DNA of 64,000 nucleotides, from positions 300,703,835 to 300,767,834 of the forward strand of contig CM054060.1 in the NCBI GenBank assembly GCA_028641055.1. The letters run 5' to 3'. Shown here in pieces: positions 22,504 to 34,563 of this stretch (the first letter of the stretch is position 1; each line of letters opens with the position of its first letter). The notes below the pieces were generated by a model, which did not search any database, was not told the DNA's origin, and saw only the letters and a program-made list of their open reading frames with translations. The position numbers and the translations under genes are program-made. Source of the DNA: Alopecurus myosuroides. Lineage: Eukaryota; Streptophyta; Magnoliopsida; Poales; Poaceae.

Positions 22504-23319
22504 ATGGATCTCAGGTTCTTCCCGCAGGTGGTTCGTATGACTCGTTGCGAGAGCACTACCGGTTATCTGGAGATGCTGAGAGACATGGTCACTTATCTGG
22601 GTTTCCGTTGGGCACCAGAGTACCAGGTCTACGAGCAGCAGCGAGAGTTTGACCAGACCTACTACCAGGCTATCGTCTACATTCTGTCAGATGATGGCAT
22701 GAGCATAGTCCACCACTACGAGGCAGTAGGTTCCACAGTGGATATGGCCGTGCAGCAGGCAGCTTATGTGAGTCTCACCGTCCTTCGTGCTGACTACTGG
22801 GGATTTGACGATTCTATCTATCGCCACATCCCCCGTGGTTACATCACTTCGGAGGGAGCTCACTTCACTCTCTACGACAATTTGGATGTCTACGAGCATG
22901 ATAACTCCAGGCTGCACACCACCGCTCAGTTTGTGAGGCACAGTGACGCAGTTGCGGGCACACTATCTCAGGAGTTGGCTTCAGTCAGAGAGCAGCTCTA
23001 CCTTGCTTTGACTCGTCTGGCGACGTACACCACAGACTTTGTTGGAGATGAGCGCTTTGCACGTTTCGATCAGCCAGTTGGTCGTCGTCTGCCAGATGCT
23101 GGAGGTTACGAGCCGATCAGAGGTCCCCTCCTCAACCTCGGTGCTGGTTACACTGGGATTCCACGCTTTGGAGCACAGGGAGTCGACGCTATGTACTTCA
23201 CCACACCTAGAGTCGCTCTCAGACCACGTCAGATCTATGTGGATCGTCGTTCTACCTACTTTCGTGGGCGTGCTCCTCACCGTACCTCTCGTCGTACTAC
23301 TCACCGCCGTCCTGCGTGA
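22504..23319 (+). CDS. ORF0: extra upstream protein with a dsRBD-like fold pattern
   Basis: 271 codons from ATG 22504 (MDLRFFPQ); the frame is open further upstream but without an ATG, so this start is chosen. Intact, no stops. Extra frames ahead of gag are known in some grass Tekay-type elements; their role is unknown. Residues about 20-95 follow the alpha-beta-beta-beta-alpha pattern of a dsRNA-binding domain: a helix (YLEMLRDMVTYLG), APEYQVYEQQ, a second and third strand (YYQAIVYI, HHYEAVG), then STVDMAVQQAAYVSLTVL, matching the GxSKKxAKxxAAxxAL helix but without its lysines. Residues about 145-180 form a second helical segment; the C-terminus is Arg-rich (RGRAPHRTSRRTTHRR), as in nucleic-acid-binding or nuclear proteins. 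The domain call is by eye. A role in RNA binding or silencing suppression would be speculation. Confidence 0.7.
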   Translation: MDLRFFPQVVRMTRCESTTGYLEMLRDMVTYLGFRWAPEYQVYEQQREFDQTYYQAIVYILSDDGMSIVHHYEAVGSTVDMAVQQAAYVSLTVLRADYWGFDDSIYRHIPRGYITSEGAHFTLYDNLDVYEHDNSRLHTTAQFVRHSDAVAGTLSQELASVREQLYLALTRLATYTTDFVGDERFARFDQPVGRRLPDAGGYEPIRGPLLNLGAGYTGIPRFGAQGVDAMYFTTPRVALRPRQIYVDRRSTYFRGRAPHRTSRRTTHRRPA

Positions 23320-23528
23320 TCAGCATGGGAGTACTGATGTATCCATTCTTAGCTATGTTTAGTTATCCTTTGGCATTCGAACCATTTATGGTGTGTTGGA
23401 TATTCTGATGTATTTGAACATGTGATGATGTACCTGTTGGTTATCTATTCATGCGTCGGAATAATCTCTCTTTCGGTTTCCAAGTCTATCCTTTTCTGTT
23501 GTTGTGCTAAAATGCATGTCTATTCAGG

Positions 23529-26500
23529 ATGCCGCCAACAAGGAACAACCCGCCTGAGCCACCGCCAGTCACGGAGCTGTTGACTCAGATGACCCAAGTC
23601 GTGGCACAGATGGCCCAGTTCCAGACTAACCAGCACAACAACCAGAATGCTCCACGAGTCAGTATCAAGGAGTTTCTGAGTCTGGGCCCGAGAGCTTTCG
23701 TGGCAACACGCGAGCCTCTGGATGCTAATGACTGGATCCGTGAGATAGCTAGGGCTCTGGAGATTGCTCACGTTGCTGAGGAAGACAAGGTCAAGTATGC
23801 CTCCTACCTACTGAAGGGTCAGGCAGCTACTTGGTGGGAAAACTACCAGACCATGAGAGCTGGCTACCCAATCACCTGGGGTTGTTTCAAGGAAGCTTTC
23901 CTGAAGCACCACATTCCAGATGGTCTCATGGAAAGGATGCGTGAAGAGTTTTGCTCACTCAAGCAGGGCAAGCTGGACATCATTGGCTATCAGAGTGAGT
24001 TCAATCGCCTCGCTCGTTACGCTGGTGATGAGGTGTCCACTGAGGCTAAGAAGATGGCAAGGTTCCGTAGAGGTTTTAACCCGGAACTCAAGTACGCCCT
24101 CACCAACATCAAGGCCAAAGACTTCGAGGAGCTCGTGAACACCGCGCTCAATGAGGAAAATGGGCGCAAGGCATTCGAGGAGTCTCGAAAGCACTCGCGT
24201 GAGGGTGGTTCCTCCTCCAACATGACCACCCCTCCGCAGAAGCGCCGCATCTGGGTGCCAAATGATGCTGTCACTAGGGCTCCATATGCCCAAGCTTCTC
24301 CAGGCTTTGCTCCCCGCCCACCCAACCCATCTCAGATGCATGGTCAGAGGTTTGCAATGGGGCAGCCAAGGCCAGATACTCCTCGTGTCGTCACTTGCTA
24401 CAAATGCAAGCAGACGGGGCACTACGCTGACAAGTGCACTCAGAGGCAGCTACCTCCACCACCACCTCGTCCCAACACAAACCAGGCAATGGTGCGTGCT
24501 CCCCCGGCTAAAGCCTTCAACTCCAACAACAGGCCTGTCGGGAGGACCGCGAGGGTGAATCATGTCAAGGTCGACAAAGCTGAGGAAGCTGCTGACGTTG
24601 TTCTCGGTACATTTCCCGCAAACTCTAACCCAGCTAAAGTGTTGTTTGATACCGGGGCATCGCATTCTTTCGTGTCAAAGATCTTTGCGACAGCAGTTAA
24701 ACTCCCCTTTGTTGGTTTGGGTTCCCCGCTAGTAGTAAACTCCCCTGGAGCAACTATGCAAACTTCCAAGATCAGTCATGAAAATCAGATCCTAATTGGA
24801 GGTCACATATTCCTTGCTTCTCTCATTCTGCTTGGCAATTCTGACATTGATGTCATTCTTGGTATGGATTGGTTGAAGACCAATAAAGCTACGATTGACT
24901 GTGCTCAGAAGTCAATAACTCTGTTCCACCCTTCTGGCCAGATAGTCTATTCTCCAAATGAACCAAGTTCTGTTCAGCTATACACCCTCGATGCTAAACC
25001 TCTACCTCTACTTGAAAATGTTCCGGTGGTTTGTGAATTCCCTGACGTCTTTCCAGAAGAGTTGCCAGGGATGCCTCCGGACAGAGCAGTTGAGTTCGTG
25101 ATCGAGCTTGAACCAGGTACTGCTCCAATCTCTAAGCATCCATACAAGATAGCTCCTCCTGAACTGAAATTGTTGAAGGAGCAAATCGATATGTACATGG
25201 AAAAAGGTTACATTCAACCTAGTTCCTCGGCTTGGGGTTGCCCAACTCTGTTCGTTGCAAAGAAGGATCAAACAAAGAGACTCGTTGTTGACTATCGTCC
25301 TCTTAACGAGAAAACAATCAAAAACAAGTATCCAATTCCTCGTATCGATGATCTTTTTGATCAACTTGCTGGAGCCTCAATATTCTCCAAGTTGGACTTG
25401 AGAATGCGTTACCATCAAATAAAGATCAGAAAGGAAGATATTCCAAAAACAGCTTTCACCACTCGGTACGGTCTATATGAATACACCGTCATGTCCTTTG
25501 GTCTCACCAATGCACCGGCGACATTCTCTCGACTCATGAATTCTGTCTTCCATGAATACCTCGACAAGTTCGTTGTGGTATATCTTGATGACATTCTGGT
25601 CTACTCAAAATCCAAGGAAGAGCATGAAGAACATCTTCGTCTCACTCTCATGAAGCTTCGCGAGCATCGTCTATAGGCCAAGTTCTCAAAATGTGAGTTC
25701 TGGATTCCAGAAGTTGCTTACCTTGGTCATGTCATCTCCGCCAAGGGCATAGCCATTGATCCAGAAAAGGTTAAAGCAATTGTTGATTGGAAACCTCCTA
25801 AGACGGTAAAGCAAGTACGAAGTTTTCTTGGCTTGGCTAGCTATTGCCGACGTTTCGTCCAAAACTTTTCCAAGATTGCCAAACCTCTCACTCATCTCAC
25901 AAAGAAGGACAAAAAGTTCGTTTGGTCTCCACAATGTGATGAGAGTTTCAATCTCCTGAAGACTAAACTCACTTCTACACCAGTTCTGATTGGCCCACAT
26001 ACTACCAAACCTTTCCAAATATTCTGCGATGCATCTCTCCAAGGTCTAGGTGCAGTTCTTATGCAAGAACGTCAAGTTCTGGCTTATGCTTCACGTCAGT
26101 TGAGTGCACATGAGCAAAATTATCCCACACATGACCTAGAACTTGCAGCAGTCGTGTTTGCCCTCAAGAAATGGAGGCAATACTTGTTGGGTAACCGCAC
26201 TGAAATCTTTTCCGATCATAAGAGTCTGAAATACATCTTCACTCAACCAGATCTAAACCCCAGGCAAAGGAGATGGATTGAAAAGATTAAAGACTTTGAT
26301 CTTACCATTTCTTACACTCCAGGCAAGGCTAATGTTATGGCCGATGCTCTCAGTCGCAAGTCGTATTGCAATAATCTCACGATCATGGAAAGCCAACCTC
26401 CACTTCACGAAGAATTCTAGAAGCTGAACCTTGGTCTTGTTCCTCAAGGCTATCTTGCAAGCTTGACAGCCAGTCCAACTCTCGAGGACAAGATTCGTTC

Positions 26501-27920
26501 TGAACAACTTCGTGATGCTGAAATCAAGAAGATGGTAGAGCACATCAAAGAAGGCAAGGAGAAATTCAAGTCCTTCTCAATTGATGACAAGGGAACTGTG
26601 TTCTTCGAAGGACGCATTGCAGTTCCTCAAGTTCAAAGTCTCAAAGATATCATTCTCAAGGAGGCTCATGAAACTCCTCTCTCCATCCACCCTGGAAGTA
26701 CAAAGATGTACCCGGATCTTAAGACACTGTATTGGTGGCCTGGCATGAAACGTGAAATTGCTCAATACGTTTCTGAATGCGATGTTTGTCAACGTGTTAA
26801 GGCAGTCCATCAGAAAACAGCCGGTCTTCTCCAACCTCTGAAAATTCCTGAGTGGAAGTGGGACATGATTGAAATGGACTTCGTCACTGGTTTTCCAAAG
26901 TCCAAGAAGGGCAACGATGCAATCTTCGTTGTGATTGATCATCTCACTAAAGTAGCTCACTTCTTTGCTGTCAAAGAAACAATCTCAGCTAGCCAGTTAG
27001 CAGAGCTCTACACAGCAAGGATTGTTCTTCTTCATGGTGTTCCTTTGGAAATAAGCTCAGACCGTGGAAGCATATTCACTTCTCATTTCTGGAAAAGCTT
27101 TCAAGAAGCATTGGGCACCAAACTTCTGTTCAGCACAGCTTATCACCCTCAGTCTCAGGGGCAAGTCGAAAGAGTCAATCAGATTCTCGAGGATATTCTC
27201 AGAGCATGTGGTCTCTCCTTTGGCATGAAATGGGAGGATTGCCTTCCATATGCTGAATTCTCCTACAACAACAGCTTCCAGGCAAGCCTAGGCATGGGAC
27301 CATTTGAAGCTCTCTATGGCCGCAGATGCAGGAGTCCAATCAATTGGTCTGGAGCTGGTGAACGTTCACTCTTAGGCCCTGACATTGTTAAGGAAGCCGA
27401 AGAGAAAGTTTGCATCATTCGTGACAATCTCAAGATTGCTCAGTCTCGTCAGAAAAGCTACTATGACAGCAAGCACAGGGATATGATCTATGCACCTGGT
27501 GACAAAGCATATCTCCGTGTAACTCCCCTCAGAGGCACTCATCGTTTTGGTGTGAAAGGAAAGCTTGCACCAAGATACATTGGTCCTTTCAACATTCACT
27601 CAAGGCGTGCGGAAAATGCCTATCGTCTTGAACTTCCAGAAAAACTATCCAAGGTGCACGATGTGTTTCACGTGTCACAACTCAAGAGGTGTTTCAAAGA
27701 TCCAGATCGTGCAGTTGATCATGATTCCATTGAACTGCAAGATGATCTCTCTTATGAGGAGCACCCTGTTCGTATTCTCGATGAGACCGAGCGTAAGACT
27801 CGCAACAAGAGCACAAAGTTCTTGAAAGTGCAGTGGTCCCATCATTCCGATAAAGAGGCAACATGGGAGACCGAAGAGGATCTTCGCAAGAAGTATCCGG
27901 ACCTTTTCCTTTCTCAGTAG
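23529..27920 (+). pseudogene. Tekay gag-pol polyprotein with chromodomain integrase, two internal TAG codons
   Basis: One frame of 1463 codons from ATG 23529. Order by codon: gag (1-285; helices with [10 protein letters not shown]), CCHC knuckle [14 protein letters not shown] (about 290), protease with active site DTGAS (about 374), reverse transcriptase with [12 protein letters not shown] and YLDD (about 684), RNase H (FCDAS about 832; [17 protein letters not shown]), integrase with zinc finger (H,H,CDVC, about 1050-1090), D,D,E core (MDFVTGFP, SSDRG, VERVNQILED), and a chromodomain (about 1410-1457: YEEHPVRILD ... KVQWSHHSDKEATWE). Two amber stops interrupt it: 25674-25676 just after RT (a Tyr codon in relatives) and 26418-26420 after RNase H (Gln in relatives, a C-to-T change at CAG). 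No frameshift. It would make virus-like particles in the cytoplasm and integrate cDNA; the chromodomain is known to bias such elements to heterochromatin. CTATTCAG before the ATG could be a splice acceptor. Confidence 0.95.
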
Positions 27921-27940
27921 GAATCTCGGGGCGCGATTCC

Positions 27941-27957
27941 TTCAAGGGGGGGCGTTT
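27941..27957 (+). other. Polypurine tract of the Tekay element
   Basis: TCAAGGGGGGGCGTTTT ends directly at the TG of the 3' LTR and lies 20 bp after the gag-pol stop. The same string, reverse-complemented, borders element B's left LTR, and a variant borders element A's. Confidence 0.9.
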
Positions 27958-28913
27958 TGTAACATCCCAAGTATGAAAACTTCCATTTAGAATGTTTGTT
28001 TCTTGTTTTATTAAAGTTTTGCATCATGTCATCATACTCATTACTTTGTTGCATTTGTTTTCCTTTTGTTTGCATCTGTGTTTCTCTGTTTTCACAATTC
28101 AAATTCAAACAATATTTCAAATGCTTGTTCATACTTGTTATGTTACAACTTTCCAAATAAAAGGTTCAAATAAAACATCCCTTTGTTTCCATGTAATCCA
28201 TAAGGTTCAGCTATTAAAAATGGTGGTTTTTAATCACTCAATTAATTCAAATGTTATTCAAAATTCAAATCAATTCACAAACAACACCTAATTTGAAATT
28301 ATGAAAATTACCAAAACAATTCTAATCTTTTTGTTCCATTTAAACAATAAGGTGCACCCTATTTAAAATCTTGTTTTTTTATAATCACTTAATCTCAAAA
28401 TGATTCAAATTTAAACCAATTTACAAACAGCATTTTATTTTTGAAACTTTTGGAAAACAAAGTTGTCAAATGGGTACTGACACAATAACTAAGCAACACA
28501 ATTTTTCCTAGATTTTTCCTAACTCAAAAACCCTCATTTTTCTTCCTATTTCTAAATCAGCAAAAAAAAAAGAGAAACAGAAATAAAAAGAAAAGGAGAG
28601 AGAGGGGTGGGACAGCCAGTTAGGCCCAGCCGACCAAAATTTTTGGCCTGGTACCCCTTCGCACCCCCCTCGCCTTTCTTCTCGCGGTACGGCGCGATTC
28701 CGCCGTAGCCACGTTGGCGTACGGCGGAGCAGACGGCCCGCAGCGCCTGCACACCCCTATAAAGCCTACCCTAGACCCTCCCCGAGCTGCCCTAACCTCC
28801 ACCACCCTTCTCCCTCGAGCTCCGCCGCCATTCTCCCTCTCTCTGCCACCTATCTTCCCCACCTCTGCAACCTCACCGGAGTTCCATCTCTGAAACCATG
28901 GTGCCCGTCGCCG

Positions 28914-31900
28914 TTGCCACCCTCCTCATCCCTGGCTGACCACGGGAATCGGAACACCGCATCTTCCTCGAGCTCCTGGACACCACAGCAGCCGCGGAGA
29001 TTCACCACAGCGCCGCCGCCATCATCTACCTGTCGCCGCCGGAATTCTTCCTCGGGCCTCTGCAACCCCTACGCCGAGGGTGAGCAGTCGTTTCCTTTGT
29101 CCGATCCCTCCTCTCGGCCTTGCGCAAGCACGCACACCAGCACGCTAGCACATCACACGCACCGCAGCGTCCACGGCATCGAGCACTGCGGCTCGCCGCC
29201 GGCCGCCGTCCACCTTCTGTCCAAGTTCAGAAAACGTTTTCAGTTAAAAATTCCGTTTCGCTAACTGAATAATAACCACACTGCGCAGCGTATACTGACA
29301 AGATCGAAACGCACACCGTACTGGTAGCAGTGCAGCGCGCGCACGCCCGAGCCCAGGGTTCGAGCCCTGGCGTCCGCGGGATTTATCCCAAACATTTTGC
29401 GCTGGGCACTGACAGGTGTGGCCCACCTGTAAGTGGCAGCTGCTGCCACGTGAGCGCCACGCAGCCCTTGGGCCCTCTGTCAGTGGCAGTGACTAGCCAC
29501 TGCTGAGTAACAAACGTTTTTCAACCTTTTCTGTTTCAAATCAAATCATTTTTCTTTTACAGATTAGTCCCTAGTTTTAAATTGCTAATAACTTTTAAAT
29601 TATAAACCCAAATAATAAAAATAAAATATGTGCACTGCACCAAATTTAATTATCTATCTATTTAAACCATTTGTATTATGTTTTGAATAATTCAAATGCA
29701 TTCAAATTTCAAATTCAAACAATTCATTTGAAATTTAATTAATTGCATAACTAATTCATACTTAATCCAAATAATGCAAATAAAATATGTTTTCCATGCT
29801 ATTTCAAACCACCTTTTCAAATATAAATTTTGTTTCATGTTTTGAATAATTAAAATTGCTTAAATAATTTAAACCTTGTTTAAATCATTTAAATTGGCTA
29901 AATTCATAACTTGCTCAAATTAAATTATTTTTGAACTTATAAAATATGGTTTCAAACTAGAAAAGTATAAAATTTTCAAATATGAATTTGAATTTATGTT
30001 CTGAACAAATAAAAATTCAAATAAATTCAAACTTGAATTTAATTCATTTAAATCTTGTTTAAACTTGTTTAATTCATAATTAAATCATTGTAATTCCTTT
30101 TCAATATTTGAAACATGTAATCCACCTAAAATTGTGTGTTCTTTTCAAATATGAACTTTGTTATCTGTTTTGAACAATTTAACTTGCGGAAAACAAAAAA
30201 TGCTTGTGTGACACCTTTAAGGAACCAAAATTCCTTCACTTAATAACTAAAATTCCAAATTTGGTAAACCTTATTTCCAATTGGTTCTATTGTTGTTATT
30301 TTTCTGTTTTCCTCATCCATGCATCATACTAATCCACTTTCACCTATTGGCTAGTTGTAAAACAATTGTTTCAACCATAATTCATGGGCCTTTCATATGC
30401 AACTCAAATTGCATGTGGGTCCATTTAATCATGTTGTTACCATGTCAACTAGTTTATTTTGATGCATCAGTTAAATGGTCATGCATAATCCCATGATTGT
30501 GCATTATGCCATGTTATTGATTGTTTGTCTCCTTGCGTTGTTTGTTTGCTTCTTCTCGGATAGACGACGACGTTGAGACAGACGATACTTACGACACCCC
30601 TTCTGAGGAGTTAGCCCAGTACCAGGCTGCTGAGTTTGCAGGCAAGTATTCACTCACATGAACCATTGTGTTCCTTTCAACATTGGATACCGATACTTTC
30701 CGTTGTCTATTCTGCTAGCCCTATGAATCGTTGCTTCTGTTACGAACCTATCACATGTTATCCTTTAAACCTGATATAGCCTCACCTCCACACCTATAAC
30801 CCTATTGCTTGTTGCCCGTGTCTTACTAGCATGCTTAGGGTTGTTTCTGCTCGAGTCTGTTACCCGTTACTTTCTGTTACTATATTTTTATTATGTTCTG
30901 GGGCTCGATGTTAAACAAAAACCTATTAATTTTGAGGTAATAATAATTTGCTGATAAGGCACCGGCAGGAGGCCCGGCGTGGTTTTGAGGCCTGCTAGTG
31001 TCGACCCTAATTAGGAAAAGGGTCTTGTCTACTGATCCATGATGAGCGCACTATCCGCATGTGGGAAGCGTGTATGGGCGCCCCCTCAATTTGATTCAAT
31101 TCGCATCTCGTCCAAATCGCCACACTTAGTTCGGGCTTTCCATTTGATGCACTCATATGCAGGTACGAACCCGAGGCCAGGGTGGAACTTTTGTAGTCGG
31201 CATTTAGGGCGGCATGGTCTTAGAGTGCTATGAGGGTCCCCTTTTCTTCGTGGGGCTCGATTAGCCGCGCACGCACAGCACGTGGTTCTTTGGGCTTGAT
31301 GCGAAGAAGAGTTGAGTTGTGTAGAGTGCCTCGCTTGGTGGGTTTGATTCCCGTCTGGCGGGATATTCTTACGTGTACGGCCAAATTGGTGCACCCCTGC
31401 AGGGATAAATCTTCTCGAGAAGCCGTGTTTTCCGTGGTTATGGTTAACTTGGTGAAAGTACTGGCTAACAAGTACTTAGAACAACTTACACCTAACTAAT
31501 GTTAACTTGACTAGTAATAGTCCTATTGCCACAATAACTTGAATCATCACTAATACAACTGTGTGAGTTATCCTCGGATTGCTTCTTTGGATAAGGGGCG
31601 AGATCCAGGATGGGTTTGTTTGGTGGTTAGTTATAGGTGGCTACGAAACGCGATCTTATCCCCTTTCTGTTAACCGGAAGTTGTAGCATGTTTCTGTAGT
31701 TGGTTAGTGCAGCCAGCTGCCGCATCTTTTGTATCACCCTTTCTTCCTTTGAACCCAAAGCATCTGTGCTTGATGTTGTGGGGTACACTTTGGTGAACTG
31801 TGAGTCTTGCTTGCCAGTACGTTTATGTACTGACCCCTTTGGGGCTGTGGTTTCCGCAGACTACGCTTACGAGGATCCCCGTGACGGCTACTACGTGGAG

Positions 31901-31924
31901 TTTGACGAGGCTGCTGACGAGTAG
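28914..31924 (+). other. Candidate three-exon acidic frame in the 3' LTR
   Basis: Exon 1 ends at 29079 before GTGAGC. Its frame ends CNPYAE plus one base and is open for at least 55 codons back to 28914, though without an ATG I can trust. Exon 2 is 30564-30641, after GGATAG and before the GC donor CAG|GCAAGT. Exon 3 is 31860-31924, after TTTCCGCAG, ending GAG TAG. The phases fit at both joints, giving an Asp/Glu-rich C-terminus. The splice signals are good but unproven, and the acceptor of exon 2 is not kept in the LTRs at 1-4401 and 47047-57233, so this may be a remnant or coincidence. Confidence 0.4.
29320..29400 (+). other. tRNA-like motif in the 3' LTR
   Basis: B box GGTTCGAGCCC at 29357-29367 with the same A-box-like stretch upstream as in the 5' LTR copy. 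Confidence 0.55.
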
Positions 31925-32393
31925 ATAGCGGACCCGGGCAGGATCCGAGACATCGTGGATGGGCTCCGTCTTTTCGTTTCCGGCTTCTTAAGCCTATTTG
32001 GATTTTGTCTGTACTCAGAACTTTTGAATGCTTCCGCTGAGATGTAATGATGTTATGTTGGGACATGTGTCCTCTGGATGATTGTATTTGCTAGCTCTGC
32101 TCTAGTGAGAGCTATTTGCAACTTATTTCAATCTTTTGTGTCTTAGAGATATGTTGTGCTATCATTCTGTTAAACGCCGTTGATGTACCATGTGTGTATG
32201 GTATGAAGTACGTCAATGGTAGTATCCTGATTTCTATGGGATGGTTTGCGTAGACGATGAACAGTAGGGGTTGGTTGTCACACATACGTGTGTTGGCCTA
32301 CTCGTAAGAGATGCGGGTGCCGGTAAGCCCCGTAATCCAATCAACTACCGTTCAACGGAACTGCGAGTATCCTCTAGAAGTCCGGGTGCGACA

Positions 32394-32398
32394 AGTGT
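32394..32398. repeat. Target-site duplication AGTGT, right copy
   Basis: Right partner of 16431-16435; see there. Confidence 0.95.
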
Positions 32399-32659
32399 GT
32401 CCACGTATATGATGTTGATTCTGCTGCCACCGTCCATGAAAACCCGGGCTAGGTCGTAGTTTCCTATTTGCGCCTGGATGACGAGCGCGGCGTGTCCTGG
32501 TCGATACACCCGTGGAGGGTGGTCCTCTTTGGAGAAGGTTATCAGTTGGTCTGACATCTTCAGGTATTCAGTCTTGGACGGTGGAGCATGTAATTCCATG
32601 ATAACGTGGCGTGTGTTCGTCTTCTGGACTCTGCGGGATGGGCAGACCTTCTGTATCAT
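32399..32659 (-). pseudogene. TAT protease, N-terminal part with active site
   Basis: Minus-strand frame reading ITFSKEDHPPRVYRPGHAAL, then LARVFMDGGSRINIIYVDT up to the insertion point. The MDGGSS-type active site (here DGGS) instead of DTG is usual for TAT proteases. Its C-terminal part is at 15905-16435. Confidence 0.85.
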
Positions 32660-34563
32660 GCCTAGGAGCCCCTGGGGATTCGGGTATCCGTTAGCTCCTT
32701 GTATTGCGGCGGTGGCGCTGGGAGCACGGCTGGCGCCATGTTGTGGTGTCCTGCGGCTGGAGGCATGGGTTGTTAATGGTGTACGATGTTTCCTCCCGGC
32801 AGTTCCGGGTATCCCTGGCTAATGGCTGCCCTGTGCTTCTTTGTGTACACCTCGTGGATGTCTTGGAACTTTCGGCAATCCTTGAGGAGGTGAGTGGCCT
32901 TGGTTTTGCCCGTTCGCTTATCTATAAACAGATGCAGGGAGCAGTATCCGTCAAGGTCCTCCTCAGGGGTTTTGTCATCTGGCTTTGGTTTCCAATCGCG
33001 ATTTCCGCGGGATCCGTTGTCGTGATTCCTTGTGAACTCGGCCGCTATCAGTTCTGATTGTTCCTCTTGGTCGTACTTTCATCTTCCTCTTCCTACGGTC
33101 GCCGTTGCGATCCTCATCAGGCGCGGGTGAGGAAGCTTTCTCGTTGCGCAGGGACTCTTCATCATTCGCCCATCTGTCTGCTTCACTGATTGACTTGGGC
33201 ACGGATCGACCTTGTTCCTCTCGGAAGGCGGCGCCGAGCAACTTTGGTGAAAGCCTCGACTGCTATTTCCTCTGATATGTTCCCCACTGTACTATTCTTG
33301 AGTGTAGTATATCTCTAGATGTACTCGTGGGTAGATTCGCCACTTTTCTGCCTACAGGCTCGCAGCTCTGTGACAGATGGTTGCCGCTTGTATTTCGCCT
33401 GGAAGTTCTTCCTGAAGTCGCGGGTGAGATCGTCCCAGGATCCATAGCACGCGCAGTCTTCCTTCGAGCTAGCTTCCGGCTGCCCCTACGAGGTGCATGC
33501 ATTGTTGTGGTTTTGTTCTCGCACTGGCATTTTACTGTGGTTAAGTAATCCGAGAGCTAGGTCTTGGGTTCCTGCGAGCCATCGTATTTTGGGACTTTCG
33601 ATGTGAGGTTGAATCTCTTGGGCATTGGCGCTTCGCTGATGCCGCTGGTGAAGCACATTACGCCGCAGGCTTCCTCGTCAGAGGAGGTGGACGATGATCA
33701 GGCGAGGTTCCTGCGCGCACGGGCTTTGTCAACTTTGCTCTTCACGATATATCCGTGCGCATCGTACTTGGTTTGGTCGCGATTATCTTCCTGCCGAGGT
33801 TCCCTGCTGCGATGTCGCGAGCGGCTTCCGTGGTGCCGTGGTCTGCTGTCACGGTTTCGCGGGCTGTCACCGTGGCGCATGGCTTATTTGCCTCTGGAGC
33901 GGCGAGGTGATCCCTTGTCCCCTCTTTTTGGTGACGTACTCTCGCGTCTGCGAGGTGTTTTGTCCACCCGAGGTGTTTTGTCAGCTTCAGGAGTCGTCGT
34001 GTTCTAGCGGTTCTGGGCGGCGATCGCTGCTCCGGCCATACCTAGCCCCCTCTGACATGTCGATGTTGCTCCGCGCGAGGGTCGTTTTAGGGCGGCTGGT
34101 TCGCCTACAGGTACGTAGCGGCGGCCAGAACCGCGGCGGCGGGGTTCATCGGGTGCACGTTTCCCTCATCATCGACGTGCATGAGGGAAGTCTCGAGAGT
34201 CTTGCTGACGTTGCTGAGGGACCCTTGGTCCATGCCAGCAATTTTCGAGACATACTTTCCTTTCTTCAGAGGATGGTTTCCCGTCGACTGGGTCCTAGAG
34301 AGCGCCGCACAGGGCGCACTAGAGGCTTCTGCCGCTTGCTTCCGTTCCTCCAGTTCCTTGCGGGCTTCCGCTAACTGTCGGCCTTTCAGCAATATGTGAT
34401 AGTGGTACACTGTCAGGTCCTCTTGGGTGGATCCAGATTCTATCGGCTGGCCCGACAGTACTACTGCTTTCGCTTTGAGCCAAGAGGCTCGCGAGACTTT
34501 GATGCGCTTCCGTGACGCTCGGCTTTCTTCCGTTTTGTCCTATTCTTTGGTTGAACCTGCCAT
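32660..34563 (-). pseudogene. TAT gag (minus-strand element), heavily decayed
   Basis: Starts at ATG 34563 (MAGSTKE, then a stop). Recognisable pieces leftward: a charged helix (LAEARKELEERKQAAEA, about 34370-34330), an Arg-rich stretch (33880-33760), the gag core motif KVPKYDGSQEP (about 33600), and a zinc-knuckle-like CSLH ... GHLLKDC-type stretch (about 32940-32870). At least five frameshifts and several stops separate them. Gag would form the particle and bind RNA; this copy cannot. Confidence 0.75.

Larger units (their letters stand above)
16436..32393 (+). mobile_element. Full-length Tekay-lineage (Del-type) chromovirus retrotransposon, plus orientation
   Basis: 15,958 bp with TG...CA LTRs, a perfect AGTGT target duplication, tRNA-iMet primer site, polypurine tract, an extra ORF0, and a single gag-pol frame ending in a chromodomain. 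LTRs are very long: 5528 bp (5', including an insertion of about 1.1 kb) and 4436 bp (3'). It sits in the protease of an older TAT element. The LTRs differ by scattered substitutions plus a few indels, so the insertion is fairly recent but not new. Confidence 0.97.
27958..32393 (+). repeat. 3' LTR of the Tekay element
   Basis: 4436 bp, TGTAACATCCC ... GGGTGCGACA. TATA box at 28758-28763, GC-rich leader to a GTGAGC donor at 29080, tRNA-like motif at 29320-29400, candidate exons 30564-30641 and 31860-31924. It lacks the 1.1-kb insertion of the 5' LTR. Confidence 0.95.
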
